From: Duganella zoogloeoides
Lineage (GTDB): Bacteria > Pseudomonadota > Gammaproteobacteria > Burkholderiales > Burkholderiaceae_D
DNA: 64,000 nt
Reading direction: 5' to 3'
Assembly: GCF_034479515.1 (NCBI RefSeq)
Contig: NZ_CP140152.1
Span: forward strand, 6,257,843 to 6,321,842
Shown: one piece after another, positions 7,561-16,332 of the stretch
How the letters are laid out: each line of letters begins with the position of its first letter
Numbering within the stretch: the first letter of the stretch is position 1
Notes under the pieces: generated by a model
Databases searched by the model: none
What the model was told of the DNA's origin: nothing
Seen by the model: the letters and a program-made list of their open reading frames with translations, nothing else
Position numbers and translations under genes: made by a program

Positions 7561-10500
7561 GCGCAGCCTCCGCGCGGGTGGTGTCGGGCAGGTCGAGGCG
7601 CTGGCGTTCCTCGTCGTATTCGATCATCAGGACGCCCGAGATCTTGCGGTCGCGGATATCGACAAAGCAGGCGCCGCCGATAAACGGTTCGAGCGTCATC
7701 ACCGACTTGAGCGGCGTGGCGACGATCATCTGGAAGCCGAAGTTGGCGAAGATGTTCATCGCCAGCGCCGTGAATTCGTTGTCGGCCTTGTCGAAGGCCT
7801 CGTCCAGCACCACCGGCGCATAGACCGGCAGCGCGTGGTCGCTGCCGCCCAACTGGTAGCGCAGCGCTGCCGCCAGGCAGGTGGTGGCCAGCTTCTGGCG
7901 CTGGCCGCCCGACTTGCCGGCGCCGCTCTGGTAGATTTCGATTTCGTTATTGTCGGCATCGAGCTCGCGGCCGATGAATTCCACGTGCAGTCGCACGTCG
8001 AGCACCGCTTCGCGCCAGCGGCGCTTGGCCGGTTCCTGGCTGGCCAGGTCGTCCACCAGCCGGCGCAGCACCACGAAGCGCGCCTCGGCCGAGTCGCGGT
8101 CGTCGCTCCAGGCGTTCGACAGCGCCTGCCCGATCGCCTGGCGGAACTCGCGCACCTCGGGCAGCTGGCGGTCGCTGGGGGCGATATGCAGATAGGTGCT
8201 CAGCTCGGCTGTCTGGTTGAACGGCACCTGGCGCAGGCTGTCGTTGACCAGCTCCATGCGCTCGAGGATGGCCTTGCGCGAGTTGTTGAGATAGCTGCTC
8301 AGGGCGGTGAGGTTCTGGTCGCTTTGTGTGTGCAGCAGTTCGAAGAAGCGCTGCTCGTGCGCCGGCAAGCCGTCCGTTTCGAGCCGCGCCAGCTTGGCGA
8401 AGAAGTCGGAGGCGGCCGCCAGGGTGGCATCGAGGCCGTCGGAGTCGCCCTTCCATTCGCGGATGAATTCGGCGAAAGCTGCTTCGATCTGCTTTTCGCA
8501 GTTGCCGATTTCCTTGTTGCACGAGCCGATGTCGTCGCCGATCTGCTTGCCCACTGCGCGGTCGGCGTGATCCACCTTGTCCAACAGCACCGGGTCGGGC
8601 AGGGCGGCGTAGCGCTGGGCCAGGCCCTGTTGCTGGTGAGGTGTGAGCGCAATCAGGCTGGGGTCTTGTTGCAGCAGTTCGAGCCGCTGGCGTTGTTTGT
8701 CGATTTCACGCAGCACGCCGTGGTGGCGAATATCGGTCTCGCGCACCGAGGTGGCGGCCTTGTCGACCAGGTCGGCCTGCTCGCGTAGTCGCCCCTCGAT
8801 TTGTTGCAGTACGGTGTTGCTGTCGTTTAGGGCTTTGAGCTGGCGCCCGATGGCGGCGATACGCTCGGTCTGCGGCAGGGCGTCGATATCCTGCCATTGC
8901 AGGTTGACCAGCGTGTTGCAGGACATCAGGCGAATCGCGCTGCTTTCCATTTGTTTGCTCAGGCTGGCGATCTCGGCATCGAGCTGTTCCAGCTGCTGCT
9001 GCAGTTCGCGGTGCTGGAGTTCGAACAGGGCCAGCTTTTCGCGGTTGTCAAAGCCCAGCAGCCACTGGCGGCGGTCGTCCACCGAATAACGGTCGTCCTT
9101 TTCGTGGCGTGTGCGGTTGTGCTTGATTTGACCTTCGCGCGTGAGCGCCCGCTCCGGCGCCGCCCGGAACGCCTTGAGCGATTCCACGCAATCGTAATCG
9201 TAGCGCTGGCGCAGCTCGGCCTTGAGCCAGGCCGCATGCGGGCCGTCCTTGACGTTGAGCTTGGGGACCAGCGAACCCGGCTTGAGCACTTTTGGTGCTG
9301 CCGCTTCGCGCACGCCGGTGCGATAATACACCAGGCGCCGGCCCAGATCGACGCCGTTGATATGTTGCGACAGCGCGTTGTAGTGCTGCTCGTCCACCAG
9401 CAGCGCCAGGGCGAAGCCGTGCAGCAGGCGCTCGGCCGCGCCGCGCCAGGCGGACTCTTCGGGCTTGACGTCGAGCAGTTCGCCGACGAACGGCAACGCG
9501 CCTTCGGCCACGCCGATGGCGCTGGCGATGCTGTGCCGCAGTTCCAGCATCGGCGCCGGGATATTCGAGGGCTGCCGCCGCAGCGACGTCATTTCGCGCA
9601 GCACAGAGGCGTGTTGCGCCGCCAGGTCGGTGCGCTGGCGGTCAAGTACCAGCAGCGGCTCCTGCGCCGCGCCAGCGGCCTCCCATTGCGCGATTTCGTC
9701 GCGCGCGTTGCCGAGCAGCTCGGCAAAGGCTTGCGGCGAGGACTGGAAGGTCCAGCCCAGTTTGTTGCACGCATCGACCGCCAGTTTGCGGCGCCGCATG
9801 CGTTCCGCGCGCTGCACGACCAGGCTGGCCTTTTCGCTCTCCCAGTGGGCGATCTGGTCGCCGCCCGCTTCGCGGCGCTGGCTTTCCAGGTCGCGCAGGG
9901 CGGCGCTGCGATTGTCGAACGTATCGCGCTGGCGTTGCAGCTGGGCCGCGTAGCCGTCCGCCTCCACGGCCAGCGCCGCCAGGTGGCCGGTGAGTAGGCC
10001 GATGCGCAAGCGCTCGCGGTAGCTATGCATCCCTGACTGTAATTCCTCCAGTTCGTTGCGTGCCATCTGCTGGCGCCGCATATCTTCATGGCGCATCCTG
10101 GCCGGCGCAAGTACTTGCACTTGCCGACGCGCTGTCACCACCGCCTGGTGCGCGGCGTTGAGTTCGCCAAATTCGCTTACCAGCCGGTCGGCCACGGCAA
10201 AGGTTTCCGGCTTGTCGAGCATGAAGTCGCGCAGGAAGGTGTTGAGGTCGCCCAGGTTTTTGGCCGACTGCGTCTTGTGCAGCAGGCGCAGCGCCATCTC
10301 GCTGTCGATGCTGAGCAGGCGGCAGAAGCGTTCGCTGTAGGGGCGGAACTCGTCCTTCGCATAGGCATCGGGCAGTGCCTGCTTGAGCTTGCGCACGTCG
10401 AAATTATTGCTGCCGAAGTCGCCCAGCTCGCGCAGGTCGAACGGCCGTTCCAGGACCAGGAAGTAGCGCTTGACGTCGGTATTGCCATTGGCGTTGCCGC

Positions 10501-10921
10501 GCAGCCAGAACAGCTGGACCAGCACCACGTCCTGGCCCATGGGATTACGGTAGTGCAGGGCCAGCGCCGACCAGGTGGTGCCCTGGTGCAAGTAGCGGGT
10601 GGCGTATTCGCCCGAGCTGCTGTCGCTCTGTGCGGCCCATGCACCGCGCACGTAGCTGACCAGGTTGCGGTCGCGGCCGGTACGGTCGGCTTCGCGCGCG
10701 GCAGCGTTGAAATCGACCCAGCGCGGCGGGACCAACAGGGCGGAAAAGGCGTCGAGCAGGGTGGACTTGCCGGCGCCCGAGCGCCCCACGATCAGAAAGC
10801 CGCGTTCGCTGATCGGTACCTCGTGCAGTTCGCTGAAAGTGCCCCAGTTATACACTTGCAGCCGTGTCATGCGGAACTGCTCGCGCGAGGTCAGCAGCGC
10901 CGGACGCACCGGGGCGTTCAT
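7544..10921 (-). CDS. jetC: Wadjet type I component JetC (SMC/MukB-like ATPase)
   Basis: A 1125-residue SMC-like ATPase, the motor of Wadjet. The N-terminal ATP-binding half has Walker A GRSGAGKSTLLDAFSALL near residue 50. A long coiled-coil arm fills about residues 240-900 (heptad-rich segments such as ELQHRELQQQLEQLDAEIASL). The C-terminal half carries the signature SGAGKSGGQRQKLATTC and Walker B VVLDEAFDKAD. By established knowledge, JetC dimerises and, with JetA (kleisin) and JetB (KITE), extrudes DNA loops, recognising small circular DNA. The ATG at 10919-10921 overlaps the jetB stop as ATGA and is preceded by GGAGAAGG. Length and motifs are normal for the family. Confidence 0.95.
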   Translation of the reverse strand: MNAPVRPALLTSREQFRMTRLQVYNWGTFSELHEVPISERGFLIVGRSGAGKSTLLDAFSALLVPPRWVDFNAAAREADRTGRDRNLVSYVRGAWAAQSDSSSGEYATRYLHQGTTWSALALHYRNPMGQDVVLVQLFWLRGNANGNTDVKRYFLVLERPFDLRELGDFGSNNFDVRKLKQALPDAYAKDEFRPYSERFCRLLSIDSEMALRLLHKTQSAKNLGDLNTFLRDFMLDKPETFAVADRLVSEFGELNAAHQAVVTARRQVQVLAPARMRHEDMRRQQMARNELEELQSGMHSYRERLRIGLLTGHLAALAVEADGYAAQLQRQRDTFDNRSAALRDLESQRREAGGDQIAHWESEKASLVVQRAERMRRRKLAVDACNKLGWTFQSSPQAFAELLGNARDEIAQWEAAGAAQEPLLVLDRQRTDLAAQHASVLREMTSLRRQPSNIPAPMLELRHSIASAIGVAEGALPFVGELLDVKPEESAWRGAAERLLHGFALALLVDEQHYNALSQHINGVDLGRRLVYYRTGVREAAAPKVLKPGSLVPKLNVKDGPHAAWLKAELRQRYDYDCVESLKAFRAAPERALTREGQIKHNRTRHEKDDRYSVDDRRQWLLGFDNREKLALFELQHRELQQQLEQLDAEIASLSKQMESSAIRLMSCNTLVNLQWQDIDALPQTERIAAIGRQLKALNDSNTVLQQIEGRLREQADLVDKAATSVRETDIRHHGVLREIDKQRQRLELLQQDPSLIALTPHQQQGLAQRYAALPDPVLLDKVDHADRAVGKQIGDDIGSCNKEIGNCEKQIEAAFAEFIREWKGDSDGLDATLAAASDFFAKLARLETDGLPAHEQRFFELLHTQSDQNLTALSSYLNNSRKAILERMELVNDSLRQVPFNQTAELSTYLHIAPSDRQLPEVREFRQAIGQALSNAWSDDRDSAEARFVVLRRLVDDLASQEPAKRRWREAVLDVRLHVEFIGRELDADNNEIEIYQSGAGKSGGQRQKLATTCLAAALRYQLGGSDHALPVYAPVVLDEAFDKADNEFTALAMNIFANFGFQMIVATPLKSVMTLEPFIGGACFVDIRDRKISGVLMIEYDEERQRLDLPDTTRAEAALEASR

Positions 10922-11607
10922 GCGCCTTCTCCTTTGGCAGCATCATCTTCTGCGCTGCCATCGGGCTGCTTGCCGAGGTCGCCGGCGGCCATACGCTGGT
11001 ACAACTGGGTGAGGGTGGCGATTTCTTCCGCCGAAAACAGCAGTTTTAATGTCGGCGAGATTTCGTAGCGGTCGTCGCTGGCGCGGATTTTTTGCAGGAT
11101 GTTATGCTTCTTGATCTTTTCCACCGATGCGTGGATGCGCTTGTTGAAGCCGGCACGGTCGGTGCTAGCCGCCTTCTCGTACAGTGCCAGGTTTTCCTCG
11201 ATTTCGTCGATTGCCACTACCGCGCGTTCGCCGTGAGCGTCGGCCTGGGTGAGGCGGTGGCGCAGGTAGAGCACCAGTACCGAATCGATGAAGGTCAGTT
11301 GCGCCCGGCGCAGCAGCAGCGGCGCCTCGAGGTCGCCGGTATCGGCCTGGCGGGTGAAGGCCACTTGCGTGTCGCGGTCGATCACCAGTTCCAGGAACAG
11401 CTCGGCCAACTGGCGGCGGATGGCGAGCTCGTCGCGCAGCAGCACCGGCCACAGCTTGGCGTGACGGCGGCCGTCCAGTGCCGGGCCGGACAGCAGTTGC
11501 ACCAGCGCCCGGCGCGTATCGAGCGGCAACTGGCCGCTGTCGTTCTGGAATAGTGCGGTGGTTGGCGTGGCTTCGGTGCCGCTTGCCATGTCGCTAGGCG
11601 AGTTCAT
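10918..11607 (-). CDS. jetB: Wadjet type I component JetB (MukE/KITE-like, DUF4194)
   Basis: A 229-residue DUF4194 protein, the KITE (winged-helix dimer) subunit that binds the JetA kleisin. Typical features are DTRRALVQLLSGPALDGRRHAKLWPVLL, DELAIRRQLAELFLELVIDRD, RRAQLTFIDSVLVLYLR and the SPTLKLLFSAEEI tail. The ATG at 11605-11607 is chosen because GGAA lies seven bases upstream; a GTG two codons earlier is too close to it. It overlaps jetA by 14 bases and jetC by 4, indicating one operon. Confidence 0.93.
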   Translation of the reverse strand: MNSPSDMASGTEATPTTALFQNDSGQLPLDTRRALVQLLSGPALDGRRHAKLWPVLLRDELAIRRQLAELFLELVIDRDTQVAFTRQADTGDLEAPLLLRRAQLTFIDSVLVLYLRHRLTQADAHGERAVVAIDEIEENLALYEKAASTDRAGFNKRIHASVEKIKKHNILQKIRASDDRYEISPTLKLLFSAEEIATLTQLYQRMAAGDLGKQPDGSAEDDAAKGEGA

Positions 11608-13054
11608 CGGCACGTTCCTTCAAAAAATAGATGACAGGAATGCTGGCGCGGCGCGCCTGCCCGTCGCCGCCGATCCAGTCCGCGGTTTCGGTGTGGCCGC
11701 CAGCCAAGCCGTGGCGGCTGCCCAGCGCAAGCAGGCCCAGCACGCTGCCCAGGCCCTGCTCTGCCGGATGGGCGCGCAGCACGTCGGCCACCGAGGCTTG
11801 CGGCCGCAGCTCCAGCACCTTGAGCACTTGCGACTTGAGGCTGCGGAAGTCGATCTCGGACTGCGCCACCAGTTCGCCCACCGAGGCCGGGTTGATCGGC
11901 GCCGCCTCGCCGACCTGCATGGCTGACGGCAGCGCCTGCATGGCCGGATCGTGCAGCATCCATTGTGACAGCGACGACAGCCGGCTGCTGGCGAGGGCCA
12001 GCGAATAGTGCAGCGTATCGGTGGCCTTGACCTCGTCCTTGATGGCCAGCGCCGCCAGCTGGGCCTGGCGCAGCAGTTGGGTGAGGCGGCGCTGTTCGAG
12101 GAACTCGCGGCTTTGCACGAAGTTTTTCAGGCTGCGCGCGAACGATTGCAGCACGTCGTGCACCATGCCGCCCTGGTCGAGCAGAGTGGGCGTCAAGCGC
12201 AGCAGGAATTTGCGTTCCTGGCTGTCGAGCTGGCCGACGAAATCGCGCGCCATTAGCTGGTCGAGCGCTTCGTCGAGCGTGGCCGACTGCTCGGGATCGG
12301 TCAGCAGGCGCCAGAAGGCGGAGAAGGTGCGGCCCGCCTCGCTGTCGGTGATCAAGTCGATGCCGGCAAACAGCGAGTCGAGCACATCGCCCCGGCTGCC
12401 CTCGTTTTCCATGATGCGTGCGCGCAGGTCGCGGTTCAGTTGTTCGAACTGGTCGCGCACGCGGCGGAAGTCGCCAGCCAGACCATCGGCCAGCACGATG
12501 ATTTCACGCGTGCGTTCGAGCGCCGCCGCCTCAGGCAGGATGTGCAGCACGCCCTGCTCGATGGCAGTGATCTCGCGCTCGAGCCGCTCCTGTTCTGCAC
12601 GTAGCCGTGCCACGCGGCGCTGGCGGTCGGCGTCGGTATCCTCGGCCAGCCGCGCCAGCGCGTCGATCACCAGGCCCAGCCGGGTTTCGGTGGCCGCCGA
12701 ATGCGGCTTGACCTGGCCGGCGGTGAAGCGGATCGCCTCGATGGTGGAGGTGGACAACTCGTATTCCTCCTCGCTGGCGCCGTTGGGGTAGCGCCGCTCC
12801 AAGTAGCCTTCGGCCAGCCAGCCGGCCACATAGGCCTGCGCCGTCTGCGGCCAGTCCTCTCCTGTACTGCGCAAGTGTTCGAGGTCGCGCGCGATGCGCT
12901 CGTGGAAGATCGAGGCCGGCAGGCGGCGCTCGGTGTCGTACAAATGGGTTTGCAGCAGGGCCAACACAGTGGGACCGCCACCGGCGGCCAGCAATCGCCA
13001 CAACGGCTGCTGGCGCAGCCGCCGGTATGTGGCGAGGGATTTTTCGGCTTTCAT
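11594..13054 (-). CDS. jetA: Wadjet type I component JetA (MukF/kleisin-like, DUF3375)
   Basis: A 486-residue DUF3375 protein, the kleisin subunit of Wadjet. The N-terminus (YRRLRQQPLWRLLAAGGGPTVLALLQTHLYD) is the conserved family start, followed by helical segments with a coiled-coil region around RLRAEQERLEREITAIEQ and a winged-helix-like C-terminus. Its role is to bridge the JetC heads and hold JetB. The ATG at 13052-13054 is taken; an in-frame TTG at 13072 is possible, and neither has a strong ribosome-binding site. It begins 27 bases after the nucleotidyltransferase stop, so it is probably transcribed with that gene. First gene of the four-gene system, all motifs intact. Confidence 0.92.
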   Translation of the reverse strand: MKAEKSLATYRRLRQQPLWRLLAAGGGPTVLALLQTHLYDTERRLPASIFHERIARDLEHLRSTGEDWPQTAQAYVAGWLAEGYLERRYPNGASEEEYELSTSTIEAIRFTAGQVKPHSAATETRLGLVIDALARLAEDTDADRQRRVARLRAEQERLEREITAIEQGVLHILPEAAALERTREIIVLADGLAGDFRRVRDQFEQLNRDLRARIMENEGSRGDVLDSLFAGIDLITDSEAGRTFSAFWRLLTDPEQSATLDEALDQLMARDFVGQLDSQERKFLLRLTPTLLDQGGMVHDVLQSFARSLKNFVQSREFLEQRRLTQLLRQAQLAALAIKDEVKATDTLHYSLALASSRLSSLSQWMLHDPAMQALPSAMQVGEAAPINPASVGELVAQSEIDFRSLKSQVLKVLELRPQASVADVLRAHPAEQGLGSVLGLLALGSRHGLAGGHTETADWIGGDGQARRASIPVIYFLKERADELA

Positions 13055-13081
13055 GTCGCCATTCTTAGACAACCGCTGTGG

Positions 13082-13402
13082 CTATGGGATATGGGACTCG
13101 CAGAGTGGAATGCCGTCTTCCAGCATGGCGCGTTGCAGGGCAGGATTTGTCACCTCATGCAACAGCGAGACATCGAGCCGAAACAGGATGGGCAAATCGT
13201 CCAACGCCATCCATAGCCGGGAGAATTCGCGGGCCGACATGGTGGGCGCCACCACGGCCAGGTCGATATCGGATTGAGGGCGATAAAGCCCGGTGGCGCG
13301 CGATCCGTATACCAGTACCTGTTCGACTTGCGGGAACCGCGCAAATGCGGTGCATAGCCAGTCGCGCAGGGTGGGGCTGAGGCCAAACGTCAGTGGTTCC
13401 AT
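13082..13402 (-). CDS. MNT-type nucleotidyltransferase domain protein
   Basis: A 106-residue minimal nucleotidyltransferase. The polymerase-beta-like motif is complete: VLVYGSRATG followed by SDIDLAVV (catalytic DxD), with a third acidic position in LFRLDVSLL. Small MNT proteins are usually antitoxins that AMPylate or otherwise inactivate a HEPN RNase toxin, but no HEPN partner is seen on either side. The ATG at 13400-13402 follows AGAGGATG. It lies directly upstream of jetA in the same direction, with only 27 bases between, so it may be transcribed as the first gene of the Wadjet operon. Whether it regulates Wadjet is inference only. Confidence 0.85.
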   Translation of the reverse strand: MEPLTFGLSPTLRDWLCTAFARFPQVEQVLVYGSRATGLYRPQSDIDLAVVAPTMSAREFSRLWMALDDLPILFRLDVSLLHEVTNPALQRAMLEDGIPLCESHIP

Positions 13403-13561
13403 CGCATCCTCTGTTCTTGCTCGGACTAGGTTTGAGCACTGGCTATGGCAAAAGTTCGTTCATGCAGCAGCCATTGCTGTAAATCAAAATTTCCTAACGG
13501 CAGCAATGCCATCATCGACATCCTGTACCGCGCCGCTGCCGTGCTTGCCCTGGATGCCACG

Positions 13562-15394
13562 ATGGAAAAACTGCTGCCCTACTACGAACGCGAACTGAGC
13601 ATGCTGCGCCGCGCCGGCGCCGAGTTTGCTTCGCGCTATCCCAAGCTGGCCGGCAGCCTGCAAATCCACGGCGAAACCTGCGCCGATCCCCACATCGAAC
13701 GCCTGCTGCAGGGCGCCGCCTTCCTCAACGCCCGCACCGCCAAGCTGCTCGACGAAGGCTACGCCCACTTCACCGAAGCGCTGCTCGGCATGCTGTACCC
13801 GCACCTGCTGCGGCCCATGCCGGCCTGCGCTATCGCCCGCGTGGATTTTTCCGGGGCCAAGGCCAACCAGATCAACAGCGTCACCACCCTGCCGCGCGGC
13901 ACCGCCATGAAGTCGCAGGGACGCGGCGCCGTCACCTGCCGCTTCCGCACCGCCTACGATGTGACCATCGCCCCGGTCGCCATTAGCGCCGCGTGGTTCG
14001 AGCCTTACCTGCAGGCGCCGGCCACTCTGCCATTGCCGCCGGATGCAGCATCGGCCATCTGCATCACCATCGAGAGCACGGTGGCCAACCGCGCGCTGTC
14101 CACGCTGGAACTGGATCGCCTGCGCATATTCATCGACGGCGAAGCCTCGCTGCGCGCCACCGTGCGCGACCTGCTGTTCATGCGCACGCGCTGCGCCTGC
14201 GTGCAGGCGGGAGACCAGTGGTCGATGCTGGAACGCGTGCCGGTGACACCGGTGGGTTTCGCTGACGACGAGGCCCTGCTGCCGTCAGCCCCATCGGAAC
14301 ACGGCGCCTACCGCCTGTTGTCCGAGTATTTCGCCTTTGCCGACAAGTTCGATTTTTTCGACCTCGACCTGGCCGCGCTGCTGAAAGGCGCACCGCCCGG
14401 CTGCACCAGCGTGACCGTGCGCCTGGCGCTGGCCGACGTGCGCCCGGACGACCCGGTGGCGCGCCTGCTGCGCACCCTCACCGCCGACAACCTGGTGCTG
14501 GGCTGCACGCCCGTGGTTAACCTGTTCGCGCAGCCGGCCACGCCGATCCGCATCAACCACCGCCGCAGCAGCTATCCGCTGGCGCCCGACGAGCTCCCCG
14601 GCCACGCCTGCGACATCTACAGCGTGGACTCGGTGCAGCTGCTGCGCAAAACGCCGCAGGGCAGCACCGTCACCGAATTCCTGCCGTACTACGCGCTGGG
14701 CCACGCCGGCAGCGAGGGTAACTACTGGCGCGTACACCGCGACGAGGAACTGGCATCGATTGGCGCCGGCCACGACATGTCGCTGGCGCTGGTGGACCGC
14801 GATTTCTCGCCGCTGAAGGTGGACGACGGCACCGCGTCGGTGCGCGTGACCTGCACCAACCGCAATGTGCCGCACGATCTGCCGTACGGCCGCGCCGGTG
14901 GCGACCTGGTGACCGAGACGCAGTCCGGCGGCTTCCCGATCCGGCTGCTGCGCCGGCCCACGCAGTCGTACCGGCAATCGACCGGCGCCAACCAGCAGTG
15001 GGGCCTCATCGCCCACCTGGCCCTGAACCACCGCTCGCTCACGCAGGAAGGCTTGCCGGCGCTGGCCGCCATGCTGCGCCTGTACGCTCGCGCCGACAGC
15101 GTGGTCTCGCAGCGGCAGATCGACGGCATTGCCGCGCTGTCGCACCGGCCGGCCACCGCGTGGGTGCAGCAGGAGCGCGGCGCCGCCTACCTGCGCGGCG
15201 TGGAGGTACGCGTGTGGCTAGCCGAAGAAGCCTATGCTGGCACCGGCATCCACGCCTTTGCGCAGCTGCTCGACCACGTGTTCGGCCTGCACGTCCACCT
15301 CAACAGTTTTACCCAGCTGGTGGTGCTGTCGCACCCGGACGGAAAGGAGCTGCTGCGATGCCTGCCTCGCAACGGAGCGCTGACACTGGCGTAA
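13562..15394 (+). CDS. tssF: Type VI secretion baseplate protein TssF
   Basis: A 610-residue TssF (VasA/ImpG family). The start MEKLLPYYERELSMLRRAGAEFASRYPKLAGSL is diagnostic, followed by DPHIERLLQGAAFLNARTAKLLDE and LLGMLYPHLLRPMPA. TssF and TssG form the wedge of the T6SS baseplate with TssE and TssK. The ATG at 13562 was chosen because the conserved family start begins there; in-frame sequence upstream is not conserved-looking, and the ribosome-binding site is weak. It overlaps tssG by 37 bases. No tssE, tssA, tssB, tssC or tssK is adjacent. It is divergent from the MNT gene, with 159 bases between. Confidence 0.94.
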   Translation: MEKLLPYYERELSMLRRAGAEFASRYPKLAGSLQIHGETCADPHIERLLQGAAFLNARTAKLLDEGYAHFTEALLGMLYPHLLRPMPACAIARVDFSGAKANQINSVTTLPRGTAMKSQGRGAVTCRFRTAYDVTIAPVAISAAWFEPYLQAPATLPLPPDAASAICITIESTVANRALSTLELDRLRIFIDGEASLRATVRDLLFMRTRCACVQAGDQWSMLERVPVTPVGFADDEALLPSAPSEHGAYRLLSEYFAFADKFDFFDLDLAALLKGAPPGCTSVTVRLALADVRPDDPVARLLRTLTADNLVLGCTPVVNLFAQPATPIRINHRRSSYPLAPDELPGHACDIYSVDSVQLLRKTPQGSTVTEFLPYYALGHAGSEGNYWRVHRDEELASIGAGHDMSLALVDRDFSPLKVDDGTASVRVTCTNRNVPHDLPYGRAGGDLVTETQSGGFPIRLLRRPTQSYRQSTGANQQWGLIAHLALNHRSLTQEGLPALAAMLRLYARADSVVSQRQIDGIAALSHRPATAWVQQERGAAYLRGVEVRVWLAEEAYAGTGIHAFAQLLDHVFGLHVHLNSFTQLVVLSHPDGKELLRCLPRNGALTLA

Positions 15395-16323
15395 TTGCCG
15401 AACTGATGGAGGAACCGCACAGCTTCGAATTCTTCCAGGCGGTGCGGCTGCTGGCGCAGGCGCGTTTGCCGTCGCCGCGCTACCGCAACCGCCTGTCGCT
15501 GGCGTTCCCGCCCAACCAGATCGAGAACATCGGTGCGGAGGGCGATGGCCGCATCCGCCTCACGCCAGCCTTCATCGGCATGCTGGGCAGCCAGGGCGTG
15601 CTGCCGTTGCATTACAGCGAATGCGTCAACCGCCACGAAAAAAGCCACAACGATGGCGGTCCGCGCGCCTTCCTCGACCTGCTGTCGCACCGCGCCACCG
15701 AACTGTTTTACCAGGCCTGGGCCAGGCACCGCCCCGAAGCGATGGACGGACCGGACGACGACGACAGTTTTCTGGCCATGCTGCTGGCGCTGGCCGGCGT
15801 GCCCGCGTGCGATGGCGTGCAGCCGGCAACGCTGGCGCGCTACGCCATGCAGATCCGCAGCCGCAGCGTGTCGGCGCCGCAGATGGCGGGCATGTACACC
15901 GAATACTTCAACGTGCCATTCGCGGTGCAGCAGCTGGTCGGCCAGTGGCAAGCATTGGCGCCCGAACACCAGGCGCAGCTGGGCCGCGCCAACGTCGATC
16001 TGGGCAGCGGCGTGCTGCTGGGAGAACGCCTCTACGGCTGCGACGCGCGCGTGCGCCTGCGTATCGGCCCGCTGCCCGAAAGCGCCTACGAACGCTTCCT
16101 GCCCGGCGGCGCCGACGCGGTGCAACTGGCCGCGATGCTCGGTCTGCACTGCGGCGCCGGCATCACCTGGGAAGTGTGGCTGGTGCGCGAAGGCAGCGCC
16201 ATGCGCGCACCGCGCCTCGACGGCGCCAGCCGCCTGGGCGTGGACGCCTTCCTGGTGGATGACGAGGCTGGACACACCGCACAACCGGATCGCGAAGAAT
16301 TGATGTACCTGCTGCATACCTGA
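15358..16323 (+). CDS. tssG: Type VI secretion baseplate protein TssG
   Basis: A 321-residue TssG (ImpH/VasB family). Recognisable elements are PHSFEFFQAVRLLAQ near the start, RLSLAFPPNQIENIG, TPAFIGMLGSQGVLPLHYSE, ALAFLDLLSHR-like FLDLLSHRATELFYQAWARHR, and VDLGSGVLLGERLYG toward the C-terminus. It pairs 2:1 with TssF in the baseplate wedge. The ATG at 15358 follows GAAAGGAG and lies inside the tssF 3' end, a usual arrangement implying coupled translation. vgrG follows ten bases later. Confidence 0.93.
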   Translation: MPASQRSADTGVIAELMEEPHSFEFFQAVRLLAQARLPSPRYRNRLSLAFPPNQIENIGAEGDGRIRLTPAFIGMLGSQGVLPLHYSECVNRHEKSHNDGGPRAFLDLLSHRATELFYQAWARHRPEAMDGPDDDDSFLAMLLALAGVPACDGVQPATLARYAMQIRSRSVSAPQMAGMYTEYFNVPFAVQQLVGQWQALAPEHQAQLGRANVDLGSGVLLGERLYGCDARVRLRIGPLPESAYERFLPGGADAVQLAAMLGLHCGAGITWEVWLVREGSAMRAPRLDGASRLGVDAFLVDDEAGHTAQPDREELMYLLHT

Positions 16324-16332
16324 GGAGCGCAA

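Noticed and set aside
8897..9997. 366-codon open frame opposite jetC
   Set aside because: Antisense to a clear SMC-like coding region with no family motif of its own; composition is typical of a shadow frame.
13403..13561. Search for a HEPN toxin partner of the MNT protein
   Set aside because: No open frame with the HEPN Rx4-6H motif was seen on either side of the MNT gene; the upstream gap is only 159 bases and the downstream gene is jetA.
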